A DNA stretch of 64,000 nucleotides from Nocardia sienata NBRC 100364 (GTDB taxonomy: Bacteria > Actinomycetota > Actinomycetes > Mycobacteriales > Mycobacteriaceae), in contig NZ_BDBX01000019.1 of assembly GCF_001613205.1 (NCBI RefSeq), positions 62,001 through 126,000 on the forward strand, in the 5' to 3' direction. The notes under the pieces are model-generated. The model was given only the letters and a program-made list of their open reading frames with translations, was not told the DNA's origin and searched no databases. The position numbers were made by a program, and so were the translations under genes. This document shows, one piece after another, positions 52,614-64,000 of the stretch (its first letter is position 1; each line of letters starts with the position of its first letter).

Positions 52614-54089
52614 ATGACAAACGTACGGGTCCGTTTCTGCCCGTCACCCACCGGGACACCGCATGTCGGGCTCATCCGCACTGCGCTGTTCAACTGGGCC
52701 TATGCCCGCCACCAGGGCGGCACGTTCGTCTTCCGTATCGAAGACACCGATGCCGCACGGGATTCCGAAGAGTCCTATCAGGCGCTGTTGGACGCGTTGC
52801 GCTGGCTCGGACTCGATTGGGACGAAGGCCCGGAAGTCGGCGGCCCCTATGCGCCCTACCGGCAATCGCAGCGGCGCGAAATCCACCGCGATGTGGTGCA
52901 GAAACTCCTCGATGCCGGCGAGGCCTACGAATCCTTTTCCACGCCAGAAGAAGTCGAGGCGCGCCATCGGGCGGCCGGGCGTGATCCGAAACTCGGCTAC
53001 GACAATTTCGATCGCGACCTCACCGCCGAGCAGATCGCCGAATACAAGGCCGCCGGCCGGGGTGCGGTGGTTCGGCTGCGCATGCCCGATGCCGACCTCA
53101 CCTGGCACGATCTGGTACGTGGGGAAACCACCTTCAAAGCGGGTTCGGTACCGGACTACGCACTCACCCGTGGCACCGGCGATCCGCTCTATACGCTGGT
53201 CAACCCGGTCGACGACGCCACCATGCGGATAACCCACGTCCTGCGCGGCGAAGACCTGCTCTCCTCCACGCCGCGCCAGCTCGCGCTCTATGCCGCGCTG
53301 CAGCGCATCGGGGTCGCCGATTTCACTCCCGAATTCGGTCATCTGCCGTTCGTGATGGGCCAGGGAAACAAAAAGCTGTCCAAGCGCGACCCGGAGTCCG
53401 ACCTCTTCCTCCACCGCGATCGCGGATTCATTCCCGAGGGGCTCCTCAATTACCTGGCGCTCCTCGGCTGGAGCATCGCCGACGACCACGATGTCTTCTC
53501 CATGGACGAGATGGTCGCGGCCTTCGATATATCGAAGGTGAATTCGAACCCGGCCCGCTTCGACCAGAAGAAGGCCGATGCGATCAATGCCGAGCACATC
53601 CGTTTGCTGGAGCCGGCCGATTTTGCCGGACGGTTGCGCGCTTTTTTCACGGACCGCGGATATATCGGTGCCGGAATTGACGAGAAGGTTTTTGCCGCAG
53701 CCGCCGATCTGGTGCAGACGCGCATTGTCGTGCTCGATGACGCATGGGGTCTGTTGCGATTCCTCTTCGCACCGTCCGAGGAGTTCGGTATCGACCCCGC
53801 TGCGGGCAAGAAGAATTTGGGGCCGGACGCCGTTCCGGTATTGGACGCCGCAATTCCCGCACTCGAACCGCTGACCGCCTGGACTGCCTCCGAGATCGAG
53901 GAATCGCTGAAAGTCGCGCTTATCGACGGAATGGAATTGAAACCGCGGAAGGCGTTCGCGCCGGTGCGGGTATCGGTCACCGGATCGCATATCAGCCCGC
54001 CGCTGTACGAATCCATGGAACTGCTGGGCCGCGAGCTCACCATGCAGCGACTGCGCGCGGGCCGCGAATGGACGCCGCCGGCCGAGTGA
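52614..54089 (+). CDS. gltX: Glutamyl-tRNA synthetase
   Basis: A 491-residue class I synthetase. [16 protein letters not shown] carries the HIGH motif (HVGL), FRIEDTD the next block, and KKLSKRDP the KMSKS motif; the C-terminal anticodon-binding helical part is complete. No glutaminyl-tRNA synthetase is seen here, and actinobacteria of this group use a non-discriminating GluRS that also charges tRNA-Gln, later corrected by GatCAB. The tRNA genes for Gln and Glu follow directly. ATG 52614 with AAAGAGGG upstream. Confidence 0.96.
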   Translation: MTNVRVRFCPSPTGTPHVGLIRTALFNWAYARHQGGTFVFRIEDTDAARDSEESYQALLDALRWLGLDWDEGPEVGGPYAPYRQSQRREIHRDVVQKLLDAGEAYESFSTPEEVEARHRAAGRDPKLGYDNFDRDLTAEQIAEYKAAGRGAVVRLRMPDADLTWHDLVRGETTFKAGSVPDYALTRGTGDPLYTLVNPVDDATMRITHVLRGEDLLSSTPRQLALYAALQRIGVADFTPEFGHLPFVMGQGNKKLSKRDPESDLFLHRDRGFIPEGLLNYLALLGWSIADDHDVFSMDEMVAAFDISKVNSNPARFDQKKADAINAEHIRLLEPADFAGRLRAFFTDRGYIGAGIDEKVFAAAADLVQTRIVVLDDAWGLLRFLFAPSEEFGIDPAAGKKNLGPDAVPVLDAAIPALEPLTAWTASEIEESLKVALIDGMELKPRKAFAPVRVSVTGSHISPPLYESMELLGRELTMQRLRAGREWTPPAE

Positions 54090-54302
54090 CCGCCGGGCCA
54101 CGACGCCGTCCCCGGGGCCGCCGGGGCCGGCGTCGGTCCACCCCTCCCGTGGCCGGTCGGCGGCGCCGCGGCACCGTTACACACCTGATGTGGCGGCGTG
54201 ACCAGGCGATTTGTAGTTTCCCCGGAGCGGTTTGGTACTCTCTTTCTCGGCCGGAACGACGGTGCCGCCGCAGCCAGCGGTGCAACCGAAAGCCCAGGTC
54301 AT

Positions 54303-54374
54303 TGGGGTATGGTGTAATTGGCAACACAGCTGATTCTGGTTCAGCCATTCTAGGTTCGAGTCCTGGTACCCCAG
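54303..54374 (+). tRNA. tRNA-Gln (anticodon CTG)
   Basis: Cloverleaf: acceptor TGGGGTA (54303-54309) with TACCCCA (54367-54373), discriminator G, D arm with GGTGTAATTGGCAACAC, anticodon stem GCTGA/TCAGC around TTCTGGT giving anticodon CTG, and T loop TTCGAGT. No encoded CCA. The first unpaired-type T1-A72 pair is usual for tRNA-Gln. Confidence 0.95.
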
Positions 54375-54523
54375 CGGAGATCGCTCTCAGCTTCATCGTC
54401 CAGATGCGGTGCGGAACGAGTTATCCAGGCGATTTGGTCGCCGCCGCCCGGTCGGTTACGCTGATCGAGCTTCGGATCGAGAGATCCGCGATCCACTCCA
54501 GCCAGGAGTTGATCACAAGTCCT

Positions 54524-54596
54524 GGCCCCGTCGTCTAGCGGCCTAGGACGCCGCCCTCTCAAGGCGGTAGCGCGGGTTCAAATCCCGTCGGGGCTA
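54524..54596 (+). tRNA. tRNA-Glu (anticodon CTC)
   Basis: Acceptor GGCCCCG (54524-54530) with CGGGGCT (54589-54595; the first pair is G-T), discriminator A; D arm GTCTAGCGGCCTAGGAC; anticodon stem CCGCC/GGCGG around CTCTCAA giving CTC; T loop TTCAAAT. No encoded CCA. Confidence 0.95.
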
Positions 54597-54606
54597 CTCA
54601 GCTGCG

Positions 54607-54635
54607 AGGCCCATGCTCATGGAGAGCATGGGCCT
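54607..54635 (+). terminator. Terminator after the tRNA genes
   Basis: AGGCCCATGCTC, loop ATGGA, GAGCATGGGCCT then TTT; perfect 12-bp stem 11 bases after tRNA-Glu. Confidence 0.85.
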
Positions 54636-54654
54636 TTGCTGATTCGCGATGCAT

Positions 54655-54860
54655 TGCAGGGGTGCAACCCCCGCACCCCGCCCAGGCGGGCTCGGCGCCC
54701 CTGGACCCCCCTTGCGGACCGGGAACGGTTCGGGGACCGGCCGGGGCTGCGCCCCTGGATCCCCTGCGGGATGCTCACCGTGGGGCTTCGCCCCTGCAAC
54801 CCGTTCGCTCGCTGGTTGCGTTGCCGGGGCTTCCCCGGAGCCCTCTTCGGACGGCCGTCC
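54655..54860. repeat. GC-rich degenerate palindromic repeats
   Basis: Noncoding stretch of repeated, hairpin-forming units such as GGGGCTGCGCCCCTGGATCC, GGGGCTTCGCCCCTGCAACC and GGGGTGCAACCCCCGCACCC, variants of a theme GGGGCT-loop-CGCCCCTG-ACCCC. It resembles REP/PU-type intergenic elements of high-GC actinobacteria. The remainder up to 54982 has nothing I can name. Confidence 0.6.
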
Positions 54861-54982
54861 TCGACGGTGATGGCTGTGGGCGGCAAGTAATGACGGGCCG
54901 GTAGCGGCCGGGTCGGCGGGGTTTCCGGACCCGGGCCGGACGGGTGCCGGGTGCTGCCGGCCGGACAGCACCCGGGGGTCGG

Positions 54983-55510
54983 TCAGTCGTCCAGGGCGTT
55001 GGCGGTGGATCCGCCCAGGGGCATGGCGGGTAGGCCCAGTTTGCGGTGGTCCCAGCTGCGAATGCGATCGGGGACGATACGGACCGCGACGCGCTTGTTC
55101 AGCATGCCCTGGACGTACTCGCGCATGTCTTCGGTGTAGGGGCCGGTGTAGCGCTCCCAGACGCTGACCCCGACGGCGAACAGCTTCTCCGGGTCGTCGA
55201 TCACCTCGGCACGACCCTCGAGGGAAACTCCGCGCAGGGTGTCGTAGGTTTTTCCGGCCTCGATCATGCAGGTGACCGTGGGGTCGCGACGCAGGTTGAC
55301 GGCTTTCTGGGATTTGCCCTTGGTCTCGAACCACAGTTGGGGTATCGCGTCGGGCCGCTCCGGATCGGCGATCAGCGCGTACCACATCGCGGTGAGGTGC
55401 GGTTTACCGTCCGGGCCCAGGCTTGCCAGGGTGGCGACGCGACTGCGGGTGAGGAAATCGGTGATCTCGGTATCGGTCATCACGATCTGTGACCGTTGGT
55501 TCACTCCCAT
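54983..55510 (-). CDS. Pyridoxamine 5'-phosphate oxidase-like (FMN/F420 binding) protein
   Basis: A 175-residue split-barrel flavin-binding protein of the PPOX class, similar in place to Rv2991. Conserved parts are MTDTEITDFLTRSRVATLAS, KPHLTAMWYALI, LWFETKGKSQKAVNLRRDP and VSLEGRAEVIDDPE. Members of this branch often use cofactor F420, which fits fbiD in the same window. The start at 55510 (MGVNQRSQIV) is common in this family; MTDTE at 55480 is possible. Confidence 0.85.
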   Translation of the reverse strand: MGVNQRSQIVMTDTEITDFLTRSRVATLASLGPDGKPHLTAMWYALIADPERPDAIPQLWFETKGKSQKAVNLRRDPTVTCMIEAGKTYDTLRGVSLEGRAEVIDDPEKLFAVGVSVWERYTGPYTEDMREYVQGMLNKRVAVRIVPDRIRSWDHRKLGLPAMPLGGSTANALDD

Positions 55511-55544
55511 CAGGCCACCATAAGTGACGGCACCTGCCCACCGC

Positions 55545-56246
55545 TCAGAGTCGGCGGTGCAGCGCATCGGCGGCCGCGACCAGGTCCGCCGCCCAGCGCG
55601 CCCCCGGTCGGCGGCCCATTCGATCGATCGGGCCCGACACCGAGACCGCGGCGACCACCGCGCCCTGCTGATCGCGCACCGGCGCCGAAACGCTGGCCAC
55701 CCCGGCCGCGCGTTCGCCGGCGCTCTGGGCCCAGCCGCGTTTGCGGACCTCGGCGAGTGTGCGTTCGGTGAACATGGCGTCGGCGAGGACGGTTCGCTGC
55801 AGGTCGGGATCGGCCCAGGCGAGGAGCACCTTGGCGGCGGATCCCGCGGTCAGCGGGAGGCGGGAGCCGATCGGCACGGTGTCGCGCAGCCCGGCGGGGG
55901 GTTCGAGGGCGGCGACGCAGACCCGCTCATTGCCCTCCCGGCAGTACAGCTGCACGCTCTCGCCGGTGATCTCGCGCAGCCGGGGCAGGATCGAGGTCGC
56001 AGCCTCGAGCAGCGGGTCGGCGGCGCCGGCGGCAAGTTCGGCGAGGGCGGGGCCCGGGCGCCAGGAGCCGTTGCCGTCCCGGGCGAGCAGCCGATGGGTT
56101 TCCAGGCCGACCGCGAGCCGGTGCGCGGTCGCGCGCGGCAGGCCGGTGCGCTCGCACAGGTCGTTGAGACTGCAGGGCCGTTCGGCGACCGCATACAACA
56201 CTGTCACCGCTTTGTCCAGGACGCCGATACCGCTATGCTGTCTCAT
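55545..56246 (-). CDS. IclR family regulator, LtbR/NdgR-like
   Basis: A 233-residue IclR regulator: winged helix (LDKAVTVLYAVAERPCSLND, RTGLPRATAHRLAVGLETHR) and the GAF-like effector domain (YCREGNERVCVAALEPPAGL, LTAGSAAKVLLAW, RGWAQSAGERAAGVASVSAP). It is divergent from leuCD, the same setting as LtbR of Corynebacterium glutamicum and NdgR of Streptomyces, which control leucine and related synthesis. Inferred role: repressor or activator of leuCD and possibly leuB and ilv genes. Confidence 0.9.
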   Translation of the reverse strand: MRQHSGIGVLDKAVTVLYAVAERPCSLNDLCERTGLPRATAHRLAVGLETHRLLARDGNGSWRPGPALAELAAGAADPLLEAATSILPRLREITGESVQLYCREGNERVCVAALEPPAGLRDTVPIGSRLPLTAGSAAKVLLAWADPDLQRTVLADAMFTERTLAEVRKRGWAQSAGERAAGVASVSAPVRDQQGAVVAAVSVSGPIDRMGRRPGARWAADLVAAADALHRRL

Positions 56247-56392
56247 ACAACGATATTAGCGTCCTGCATTCTGAGATGCCATTACGAACAGCCCAGGTGG
56301 CGTCCTGGAAGGGGTCGCATGATTCCAGCTAGCGCGTATCCGGTGCCGGGGAGTCCCGGGCCGGATGCCGAGCCCGAAAGGTGATCGCAACA

Positions 56393-57808
<1,416 letters not shown>

Positions 57809-57857
57809 GCCCGTCTTATATCGAAACTCACTTATAGCCGAAACAGGGAGAAATACG

Positions 57858-58466
57858 ATGGAAGCCTTCACCGTGCACAAGGGGATCGGCGTTCCGCTGC
57901 GCCGGTCCAATGTCGACACCGACCAGATCATCCCGGCCGTCTATCTGAAGCGCGTCACGCGTACGGGATTCGAAGACGGCCTGTTCGCCGCCTGGCGCGG
58001 TGACGAGGACTTCATTCTGAACACCGAGCCGTACAAGCACGGCAGCGTCCTGGTGGCCGGACCCGATTTCGGGACCGGATCTTCCCGTGAGCACGCTGTC
58101 TGGGCGCTCATGGACTATGGCTTTCGGGTAGTTATCTCTTCACGTTTCGCCGACATCTTCCGCGGTAATGCGGGTAAGGGCGGCCTGCTGGCGGCACGAA
58201 TGTCACAGAATGATGTCGAAATGCTCTGGAAGTTGCTCGAGGAACAGCCCGGACTGGAATTGGTTGTGGACCTCGAGGCGCGCACGGTGACCGCAGGAAC
58301 CATCGTGTTGCCGTTCGATATTGACGACTACACCAGGTGGCGCCTGTTGGAGGGTTTGGACGACATCGGCCTGACGCTGCGACGTAGCGATGTGATCGCC
58401 GAGTTCGAAAAGGCAAGGCCGGGTTGGAAACCAAAGACCCTGCCCGAACCTATTTCGCAGGCGTAA
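57858..58466 (+). CDS. leuD: 3-isopropylmalate dehydratase small subunit
   Basis: A 202-residue swivelling domain partner of Leu[41 protein letters not shown] and [18 protein letters not shown] are the conserved blocks. AGGGAGAAATACG precedes the ATG. Codon use is less GC-biased in the second half than in leuC. Confidence 0.97.
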   Translation: MEAFTVHKGIGVPLRRSNVDTDQIIPAVYLKRVTRTGFEDGLFAAWRGDEDFILNTEPYKHGSVLVAGPDFGTGSSREHAVWALMDYGFRVVISSRFADIFRGNAGKGGLLAARMSQNDVEMLWKLLEEQPGLELVVDLEARTVTAGTIVLPFDIDDYTRWRLLEGLDDIGLTLRRSDVIAEFEKARPGWKPKTLPEPISQA

Positions 58467-58622
58467 TGTTCTCGGCCTCTTAGCGGCCCCCCAGATGTCG
58501 TGGTAGCTGTGCGTGTGCTAGACCACATGAATTTTGGCGTGGCACATAGACTCTTGCCCAATGTGGGTTTACCGTGGTACCTAGTCGGTCCGACGACGGG
58601 CCATTAGTCTGCGGAGGATTCA

Positions 58623-59264
58623 ATGAACAAGGCGGAACTGATCGACGTTCTGACCGAAAAGTTGGGTACTGACAGGCGCACGGCCACCGCGGCAGTCGAG
58701 CATGTGGTCGACACCATCGTGCGCGCGGTACACAAAGGGCAGAGCGTCACCATCACCGGATTCGGTGTGTTCGAACAGCGTAAGCGGGCAGCTCGCGTGG
58801 CGCGGAATCCGCGTACCGGGGAAACCGTCAAGGTGAAGCCCACTTCGGTGCCCGCGTTCCGGCCCGGCGCCCAGTTCAAGGCGGTTATCGCGGGTAAACA
58901 GAAGCTCGCGGCAACCGGGCCCGCGGTGAAACGCGGTGTCAATGCTCCTGTGGCGGCCAAGAAATCCACAGCGAAGAAGACAACCGCGAAGAAAACCACC
59001 GCCAAGAAGGCCGCTACGAAGGCGCCCGCCAAAACAACGGCACGGAAGACGGCCACCAAGGCGCCTGCCAAGAGCACCGCCGCCAAGAAGACGGCCACCA
59101 AGACCGCGGCCCGCAAGACGGCGGTGAAGACCCCCGCCAAGGCCGCGGCCACCAAGAAGTCCACCGCCAAGAAGACCACCACGGCCGCCAAGTCCACGGC
59201 CAAGAAGTCGGCCACCGCGAAGCGGACCCCGGCCAAGAAGACGACAGCAAAAAAGGCTCGCTGA
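58623..59264 (+). CDS. hupB: HU-type nucleoid protein with Lys/Ala-rich tail
   Basis: A 213-residue HupB: an HU fold (1-90: [53 protein letters not shown]) and a histone H1-like tail from about 105 built of KKTTAKK and [12 protein letters not shown] repeats. It compacts DNA and in mycobacteria also binds cell-surface ligands and influences iron responses; the tail binds DNA and is acetylated there. Follows leuD as in M. tuberculosis; separate promoter in the 156-base gap likely. GCGGAGG ribosome site. Confidence 0.96.
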   Translation: MNKAELIDVLTEKLGTDRRTATAAVEHVVDTIVRAVHKGQSVTITGFGVFEQRKRAARVARNPRTGETVKVKPTSVPAFRPGAQFKAVIAGKQKLAATGPAVKRGVNAPVAAKKSTAKKTTAKKTTAKKAATKAPAKTTARKTATKAPAKSTAAKKTATKTAARKTAVKTPAKAAATKKSTAKKTTTAAKSTAKKSATAKRTPAKKTTAKKAR

Positions 59265-59500
59265 CCCGCGGGCCAGGCGCGCCGGCGGCCCACTGATCCC
59301 GGCCGGGGTCCCACCGGATCCCGTATGCCCGGCCTGCCCGTGCGGCTCCGCCGCATCGTTCGACTTCGCCGGATCCCGGGTGCGTGCTCGCACCTGCGGA
59401 CGGCACGAGACCTCCCGATCGGTTCTCGTCAGCGAGTCAGTGGGTGGTGTGACGACTCGGCGACTCGCAGATCCACACAACCGGAACGCCGGACGGACGA

Positions 59501-59523
59501 GCCCCCGGGCAACCCCCGGGGGC
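59501..59523. terminator. Hairpin between hupB and mutT1
   Basis: GCCCCCGGG and CCCGGGGGC with a 5-base loop, between converging genes hupB (ends 59264) and mutT1 (ends 59565). The rest of this 300-base gap holds nothing I can support. Confidence 0.6.
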
Positions 59524-59564
59524 GTAGCCGTCTCTGCTGCACGGCGCCGGCCTCGGCGCGCGTC

Positions 59565-60530
59565 CTACGCGGTGACCGCGGGCGCGGTATCGACCGACAG
59601 GGAACGGTCGAGGTGATCGGCGGCCACCAGCCGCTCTCCCGCGAACGACAACACCCAGACCGACCCCTTACGGGTCCGCGCGGGTGACAACCGCATGCCG
59701 TCCTTTGCCGCCCACCAGCGGACCAGGTCCGGAATGGTGTCGCCCTGGCTGCACAGCACCCGGACACGCTGTGCCGAGACCAGCGACCGGATCCGGTCCC
59801 GGGCCTTGTCGGGATCGGCGGCGTAGCCGATATCGCCCAGCAGCGGTTCGATCTCCACATCGACGCCGAGTTCCTCGGCCAGCGGCGCCACCGTCTGCAC
59901 ACAGCGCAGCGGTTCGGCCGAATAGATGTCCTGCGCGCCGAACGCCAGCAGATTCGGGACCAGCGCCAGCGACTGCCGATAGCCGGCCAGTTCCAGCGGG
60001 CGCTGTTCGTCGGGACCCTTGTAGCGGTCGCGTCGTCCGGCCTTGGCGTGGCGCACCAGCAGCACGGTGTGCGTGTCGGCGGGGAGCCGGGTGAACGCTC
60101 GCACGATCTGGCGGTCCATCGGATACGACAGCTCCGACATCACCGTGTCCAGCGAGCACCAGGTGAGTTCGTCGACCTCGCTGTTGGCGCTGAATTTCCC
60201 GTCGACGACCTCGGCGGCCCAGTAGTCGACCCGTTTCATCTTGCGGTGCCCGGTGACAGGATAGGTCACTTTGCCGAGATAGCGGCCCAGCCGGGGCCGG
60301 AGTCCGGTTTCCTCCTCGGTTTCCCGGAACGCGGCCAGTACCGGCGACTCGCCGGGATCGAGTTTGCCCTTGGGCAGCGACCAGTCCTGGTATTTGGGGC
60401 GCCGGATGACCGCGATCTCGATACCGCCCGCGGAACCGGATGCGTGCCGCCACAACACGGTGCCCGCCGCGTGGATATTGGGTGCTGTCCGGGGATCCGG
60501 ATAGGCCGGCGGGGTATGCGTATCGTTCAC
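59565..60530 (-). CDS. mutT1: Nudix hydrolase with histidine phosphatase domain (MutT1)
   Basis: A 321-residue two-domain protein. The N-terminal Nudix domain has the box [23 protein letters not shown] with glycine, REU and EExGU residues intact; the C-terminal part is a histidine phosphatase ([14 protein letters not shown] with catalytic [12 protein letters not shown]). Mycobacterial MutT1 hydrolyses 8-oxo-dGTP/8-oxo-GTP and diadenosine polyphosphates, protecting against oxidised nucleotides. ATG overlaps the ppk stop (ATGA), as in the mycobacterial ppk-mutT1 pair. Confidence 0.93.
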   Translation of the reverse strand: MNDTHTPPAYPDPRTAPNIHAAGTVLWRHASGSAGGIEIAVIRRPKYQDWSLPKGKLDPGESPVLAAFRETEEETGLRPRLGRYLGKVTYPVTGHRKMKRVDYWAAEVVDGKFSANSEVDELTWCSLDTVMSELSYPMDRQIVRAFTRLPADTHTVLLVRHAKAGRRDRYKGPDEQRPLELAGYRQSLALVPNLLAFGAQDIYSAEPLRCVQTVAPLAEELGVDVEIEPLLGDIGYAADPDKARDRIRSLVSAQRVRVLCSQGDTIPDLVRWWAAKDGMRLSPARTRKGSVWVLSFAGERLVAADHLDRSLSVDTAPAVTA

Positions 60531-62710
60531 TGCTGATCCGGACGGCGTAGTCGCATGAGCGCCACCTGATGATCGCGGACTTCGACACCGTCACCCTCGG
60601 CACCGTCCCGGCCGGGGCTGGATTTCCAGTTGCCGTCGGCGTCCAGCACCCAGCATCGCGTCATCGGGTGCAGGGCGGATTCGAAGATATCGTCCAGCCG
60701 CTCGCACAGCCTGGGGTCCTTCACCTGGGCCATGACCTCCACCCGGCGGTCCAGATTGCGGTGCATCATATCGGCGCTGCCGATCCAGAACTCGTTCTGG
60801 GCCCGGAAGTTGAGGATCCGGGAATGCTCGAGTACGCGGCCCAGAATGGAGCGGACCTCGATGTTCTCGCTCATTCCGGGAACCCCCGCCCGCAACCCGC
60901 AGATACTGCGCACCACGATTCGCACCGGCACCCCCGCCTGGGAGGCGCGGTAGAGCGCGTCGATGATCTGCTCGTCGACCAGCGCATTGGCCTTCAACCG
61001 GATTCCGGCTTCGGCACCGGAGCCGGCGAGTTCGATCTCCCGTTCGATCCGGGCGATGATCCCGGCGCGGATACCGTTCGGGGCCACCAGCAGGTTGCGG
61101 TAGTCCGATTTACGGGAGTAGCCGGTGAGTGAATTGAACAGATCGGTCAGATCGGCACCAATTTCGGGTGCCGCGGTGAGCAATCCGACATCCTCGTACA
61201 GGCGGGCGGTCTTGGGGTTGTAGTTCCCGGTGCCGATATGGCAGTAGCGCCGGATGGTGGAACCCTCGCGGCGCACCACCAGGCAGGTCTTGCAGTGGGT
61301 CTTCAGCCCGACCAGGCCGTAGACCACGTGCACGCCCGCCTGTTCCAGGGTGCGCGCCCATTTGATGTTGGCCTGCTCGTCGAACCGGGCCTTGATCTCC
61401 ACCAGCGCCACCACCTGTTTGCCCGCCTCGGCGGCATCGATGAGGGCGTTCACGATGGGGGAGTCGCCGGAGGTCCGGTACAGGGTCTGCTTGATGGCCA
61501 GCACCTGCGGATCGGCGGCGGCCTGTTCGATGAAACGCTGCACACTGGTGGAGAACGAATCGTAGGGGTGGTGCACCAGTACATCGCCCTCACGCAGCGC
61601 CTGGAACACATTGCGCGGTGTTTCCCGTTCGCCGAACGCGGGCGGCGTCGCGGGCACATAGGGTGCGTCCTTGAGGTTCGGCCGGTCCACCCCGTACACC
61701 TGCCACAGGCAGGACAGATCCAGCAGCCCGGGGACCTGGATGACGTCGGCGGGATCGACCTCGAGCTCGCGCAGCAGCAGATCGAGCATGTGCTCGGTCA
61801 TATCGTCGGAAACCTCGAGCCGGACCGGGGAACCGAAGCGGCGGCGGGCGAGTTCGCGCTCCAGCGCCTGCAACAGGTCCTCGTCGCGATCCTCGTCGAC
61901 CTCGAAATCGGCATTGCGGGTGATGCGGAACGAATGGTGCTCCACCACGGTCATACCGGGGAACAGCTGATCCAGATGCGCGGCGATGAGGGCTTCCATC
62001 GGCAGGAACGCGGCGATACCGCCGCCGGTGGGTCCCGGTCGGCGCACTCGGACGAAGCGGTCCACATTGTCGGGGACCTTCACCCGGGCGAAATGCTCGC
62101 CACCGGTGCTCTCGTCCTGGACGGTCACCGCGAGATTCAGGCTCAGTCCGCTGATGTAGGGGAAGGGATGGGCCGGGTCGACGGCCAGCGGGGTCAGTAC
62201 GGGGAAGACCTGATCCTGAAAATGCGCCGACAGTCGTTCCCGTTCGGCGTCGTCGAGGTCGGCCCAATCGATGATCTCGATACCCTCCGCGGTGAGCGCC
62301 GGGAGCACTTCGGTGAGGAAGACCTCGGCGTGCCGGACCGCGAGATCTTGACTGCCGGCCGCGATGAGGGCCAGTTGCTCGTTCGGCGTGCGGCCGTCGG
62401 CCGACCGCACCGAAAGCCCCGTTTCGGCGCGGCGTTTGAGACCGGCGACGCGGACCATGTAGAACTCGTCGAGGTTCGAGGCGAAGATCGCCAGGAATTT
62501 CGCGCGTTCCAGCAACGGCAGCGAACTGTCCTCGGCCAGGGCCAGTACTCGGGCGTTGAAATCCAGCCAGCTCAACTCCCGGTTCAGGTAGCGATCGGCC
62601 GGCAAACGTGGTGCGGTCCCGCCGGCGGGGATCGGGGTGGCGGCCGGAGGCGGGGTCGGGAGCACCTGCTGCTGCTTGATGGTTTCCGTATCGCTCACGC
62701 CTACGATCAT
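60527..62710 (-). CDS. ppk: Polyphosphate kinase 1
   Basis: A 727-residue PPK1: N domain ([40 protein letters not shown]), head domain, and two PLD-like C domains with the phospho-acceptor His in [20 protein letters not shown] and [13 protein letters not shown]. It makes polyphosphate from ATP reversibly at the membrane, with roles in stringent response and persistence. Start ATG 62710 or GTG 62698 (VSDTETIK). Upstream gene of the ppk-mutT1 unit. Confidence 0.96.
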   Translation of the reverse strand: MIVGVSDTETIKQQQVLPTPPPAATPIPAGGTAPRLPADRYLNRELSWLDFNARVLALAEDSSLPLLERAKFLAIFASNLDEFYMVRVAGLKRRAETGLSVRSADGRTPNEQLALIAAGSQDLAVRHAEVFLTEVLPALTAEGIEIIDWADLDDAERERLSAHFQDQVFPVLTPLAVDPAHPFPYISGLSLNLAVTVQDESTGGEHFARVKVPDNVDRFVRVRRPGPTGGGIAAFLPMEALIAAHLDQLFPGMTVVEHHSFRITRNADFEVDEDRDEDLLQALERELARRRFGSPVRLEVSDDMTEHMLDLLLRELEVDPADVIQVPGLLDLSCLWQVYGVDRPNLKDAPYVPATPPAFGERETPRNVFQALREGDVLVHHPYDSFSTSVQRFIEQAAADPQVLAIKQTLYRTSGDSPIVNALIDAAEAGKQVVALVEIKARFDEQANIKWARTLEQAGVHVVYGLVGLKTHCKTCLVVRREGSTIRRYCHIGTGNYNPKTARLYEDVGLLTAAPEIGADLTDLFNSLTGYSRKSDYRNLLVAPNGIRAGIIARIEREIELAGSGAEAGIRLKANALVDEQIIDALYRASQAGVPVRIVVRSICGLRAGVPGMSENIEVRSILGRVLEHSRILNFRAQNEFWIGSADMMHRNLDRRVEVMAQVKDPRLCERLDDIFESALHPMTRCWVLDADGNWKSSPGRDGAEGDGVEVRDHQVALMRLRRPDQQ

Positions 62711-62841
62711 TCCCTACGAACCGGCCATGGTGCATATGCCGTAGATGACTGTTATCTCGAGTTCACGCGGTGGCGGCTGCCCGTTGGCGCGGCCGATCGG
62801 GTCACGACCACCGGCCGCGCACGGGCGCAGCGATGGCGGAG

Positions 62842-63531
62842 TTACGCCTGACACACCTGGGAGACCACTTCGCGGACGGGAGCCGGCCAGCCGAGTTCGG
62901 CGAGCAGCGCGGCGGTATCGGGGCCGGTCCCCAGTGCCTGCACCGCCGCCAGATCCTCGGCGGTATCGACATCGTGGCGCAGGCCGGGCCAGTCCCCGTG
63001 CAGCCGGACCGCGCCGTCGTCGTGGTGGTGACGCGCCGAATCCCGCCCGAACCTGGGCCGTAGCGCGGTACCGGCCGGAGCCAGCAGCGCCGCGGTACCG
63101 GTGCCCCCGTGGTCGGCCACGAACGCGCGGGTGCGGTGGGCGGTCGCCAGGACCGCGGACAGTTCCGGCGTGCGCAGGGCCGGCAGGTCGGCCTGCAGGG
63201 CCAGGACGGTCACCTCGCCGTGCCGTACCCGTAGCGCCGCTGCCGCGGTGGACAGGGCGGTGTTGAGGGGATCGGGGTCGGTGGTGGCACTGCGGGGTTC
63301 GGGATGGACGGTGGCGCCGAGCGCGCGGGCCGCGCGGGAGACCACGGGATCGGGGGTGACCACGGTGATCGAGGCGATCTCCGGGGCCGCCGCGGCCGCG
63401 CGCACGGTATCGGTCAGCATGGCCAGGACCAGCCGGGACCGCTGAGCGGGGGCCAGGACCCCGGCCAGCCGGCTCTTGGCGCTTTCCAGGGTTTTCACCG
63501 CGATGACGGCGTGCACGGTGTGCGGGCACAT
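62842..63531 (-). CDS. fbiD: 2-phospholactate/phosphoenolpyruvate guanylyltransferase (CofC/FbiD)
   Basis: A 229-residue nucleotidyltransferase of coenzyme F420 synthesis. [20 protein letters not shown] is the GTP-binding start of the CofC/FbiD family; [20 protein letters not shown] holds the conserved Asp-Leu-Pro motif; the C-terminal [20 protein letters not shown] and [17 protein letters not shown] are typical. In mycobacteria the FbiD enzyme (Rv2983, same neighbours) activates phosphoenolpyruvate with GTP. Divergent from gpsA with 30 bases between. Confidence 0.92.
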   Translation of the reverse strand: MCPHTVHAVIAVKTLESAKSRLAGVLAPAQRSRLVLAMLTDTVRAAAAAPEIASITVVTPDPVVSRAARALGATVHPEPRSATTDPDPLNTALSTAAAALRVRHGEVTVLALQADLPALRTPELSAVLATAHRTRAFVADHGGTGTAALLAPAGTALRPRFGRDSARHHHDDGAVRLHGDWPGLRHDVDTAEDLAAVQALGTGPDTAALLAELGWPAPVREVVSQVCQA

Positions 63532-63561
63532 GGCCCCATCCTGTCATGGCATATTGGGCTG

Positions 63562-64000
63562 ATGACGAGGGCGGCGGTACTGGGTGCAGGATCGTGGGGC
63601 ACGGCATTCGGGAAGGTGTTGGCGGAGGCGGGAACCGAGGTGACCATCTGGGCGCGCCGGCCCGAGGTCGCCGAGGCGCTGGCCACCGACCACCGCAACC
63701 CCTATTACCTACCGGGAGTGCAGTTGCCGCCGGTCGCGGCGACCGACGACTACGCGCGGGCCCTCGACGGCGCCGATATCGTGGTCCTCGCGGTGCCGTC
63801 GCAATCACTGCGCGCGAATCTGAAGATCTGGTCACCGGCCATCGGCTCCGACGCCACACTGCTGAGTCTGGCCAAGGGGATCGAAAACGGCACCCTGCTG
63901 CGGATGAGCGAGGTGATCGCCGAGGTCAGCGGTGCCGCGCCGGACCGGATCGCGGTACTGTCGGGCCCCAACCTGGCCAAGGAGATCGCCGCCGGGCAGC
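63562..64000 (+). CDS. gpsA: Glycerol-3-phosphate dehydrogenase [NAD(P)+], N-terminal part
   Basis: The first 146 codons; the gene runs off the window. [20 protein letters not shown] is the nucleotide-binding glycine-rich start of GpsA, followed by [43 protein letters not shown] and [15 protein letters not shown]. It reduces dihydroxyacetone phosphate to sn-glycerol 3-phosphate for phospholipid synthesis. Corresponds to Rv2982c next to fbiD. No strong ribosome site is seen, so a leaderless message is possible. Confidence 0.95.
   Translation, partial: MTRAAVLGAGSWGTAFGKVLAEAGTEVTIWARRPEVAEALATDHRNPYYLPGVQLPPVAATDDYARALDGADIVVLAVPSQSLRANLKIWSPAIGSDATLLSLAKGIENGTLLRMSEVIAEVSGAAPDRIAVLSGPNLAKEIAAGQ

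Overview
The window is high-GC actinobacterial chromosome, most likely from Nocardia or a close mycolic-acid relative. From memory, its two ends follow the gene order of Mycobacterium tuberculosis Rv2982c-Rv2996c and Rv3001c-Rv3009c: gatB, lppZ, doxX, cfp6-like, ilvB-ilvN-ilvC at the left; serA, leuB, an MFS gene, an FAH-family gene, gltX, tRNAs, a PPOX gene, an IclR regulator, leuC-leuD, hupB, mutT1, ppk, fbiD and gpsA at the right. GTG starts, ATGA/GTGA stop-start overlaps and leaderless-looking promoters fit this assignment. No complete insertion sequence, prophage, rRNA operon or CRISPR array was seen.

Left part (1-12.9 kb): the 3' end of gatB; an insert of an FMN reductase, a self-regulated PadR/GyrI-like pair and an unusual lethal-factor-like metallopeptidase; then lppZ, doxX, ilvD, a PH-domain membrane protein and the ilvBNC operon. 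ilvB is preceded by a short Leu-Leu-Val-Ile leader peptide and an intrinsic terminator, the layout of ribosome-mediated attenuation. With serA, leuB and leuC-leuD further right, the window holds much of branched-chain amino acid synthesis.

Accessory part (12.9-46 kb): a RelE-like toxin-antitoxin pair lying between a 42-bp direct repeat taken from ilvC; small regulator/enzyme pairs with visible operators (HxlR/RidA, TetR/hydrolase); a DUF5753/DUF397 pair with a degenerate recombinase-like gene and an HNH nuclease; a cold-shock-like protein joined to a secreted protein that has no usable start codon; a CPBP protease-histidine kinase-response regulator operon; an Fe-S flavoenzyme; an ABC exporter; a secreted protein behind an IdeR-type iron box; and an 11-kb urea operon (urtABCDE, GntR regulator, urea carboxylase, allophanate hydrolase) giving urease-independent use of urea nitrogen. 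Next to it is a second ClpP locus: one subunit has a full Ser-His-Asp triad, the other has alanine in place of the serine, and a ClgR/PopR-type regulator ending in Ala-Ala lies beside them.

Right part (46-64 kb): housekeeping genes in conserved order. gltX is followed directly by tRNA-Gln(CTG) and tRNA-Glu(CTC); with gatB at the other end this is the indirect Gln-tRNA route, in which GluRS charges both tRNAs and GatCAB amidates the mischarged Glu-tRNA(Gln). The IclR gene divergent from leuCD resembles the LtbR/NdgR regulators of leucine synthesis. ppk and mutT1 overlap by four bases, and gpsA is cut by the end of the window.
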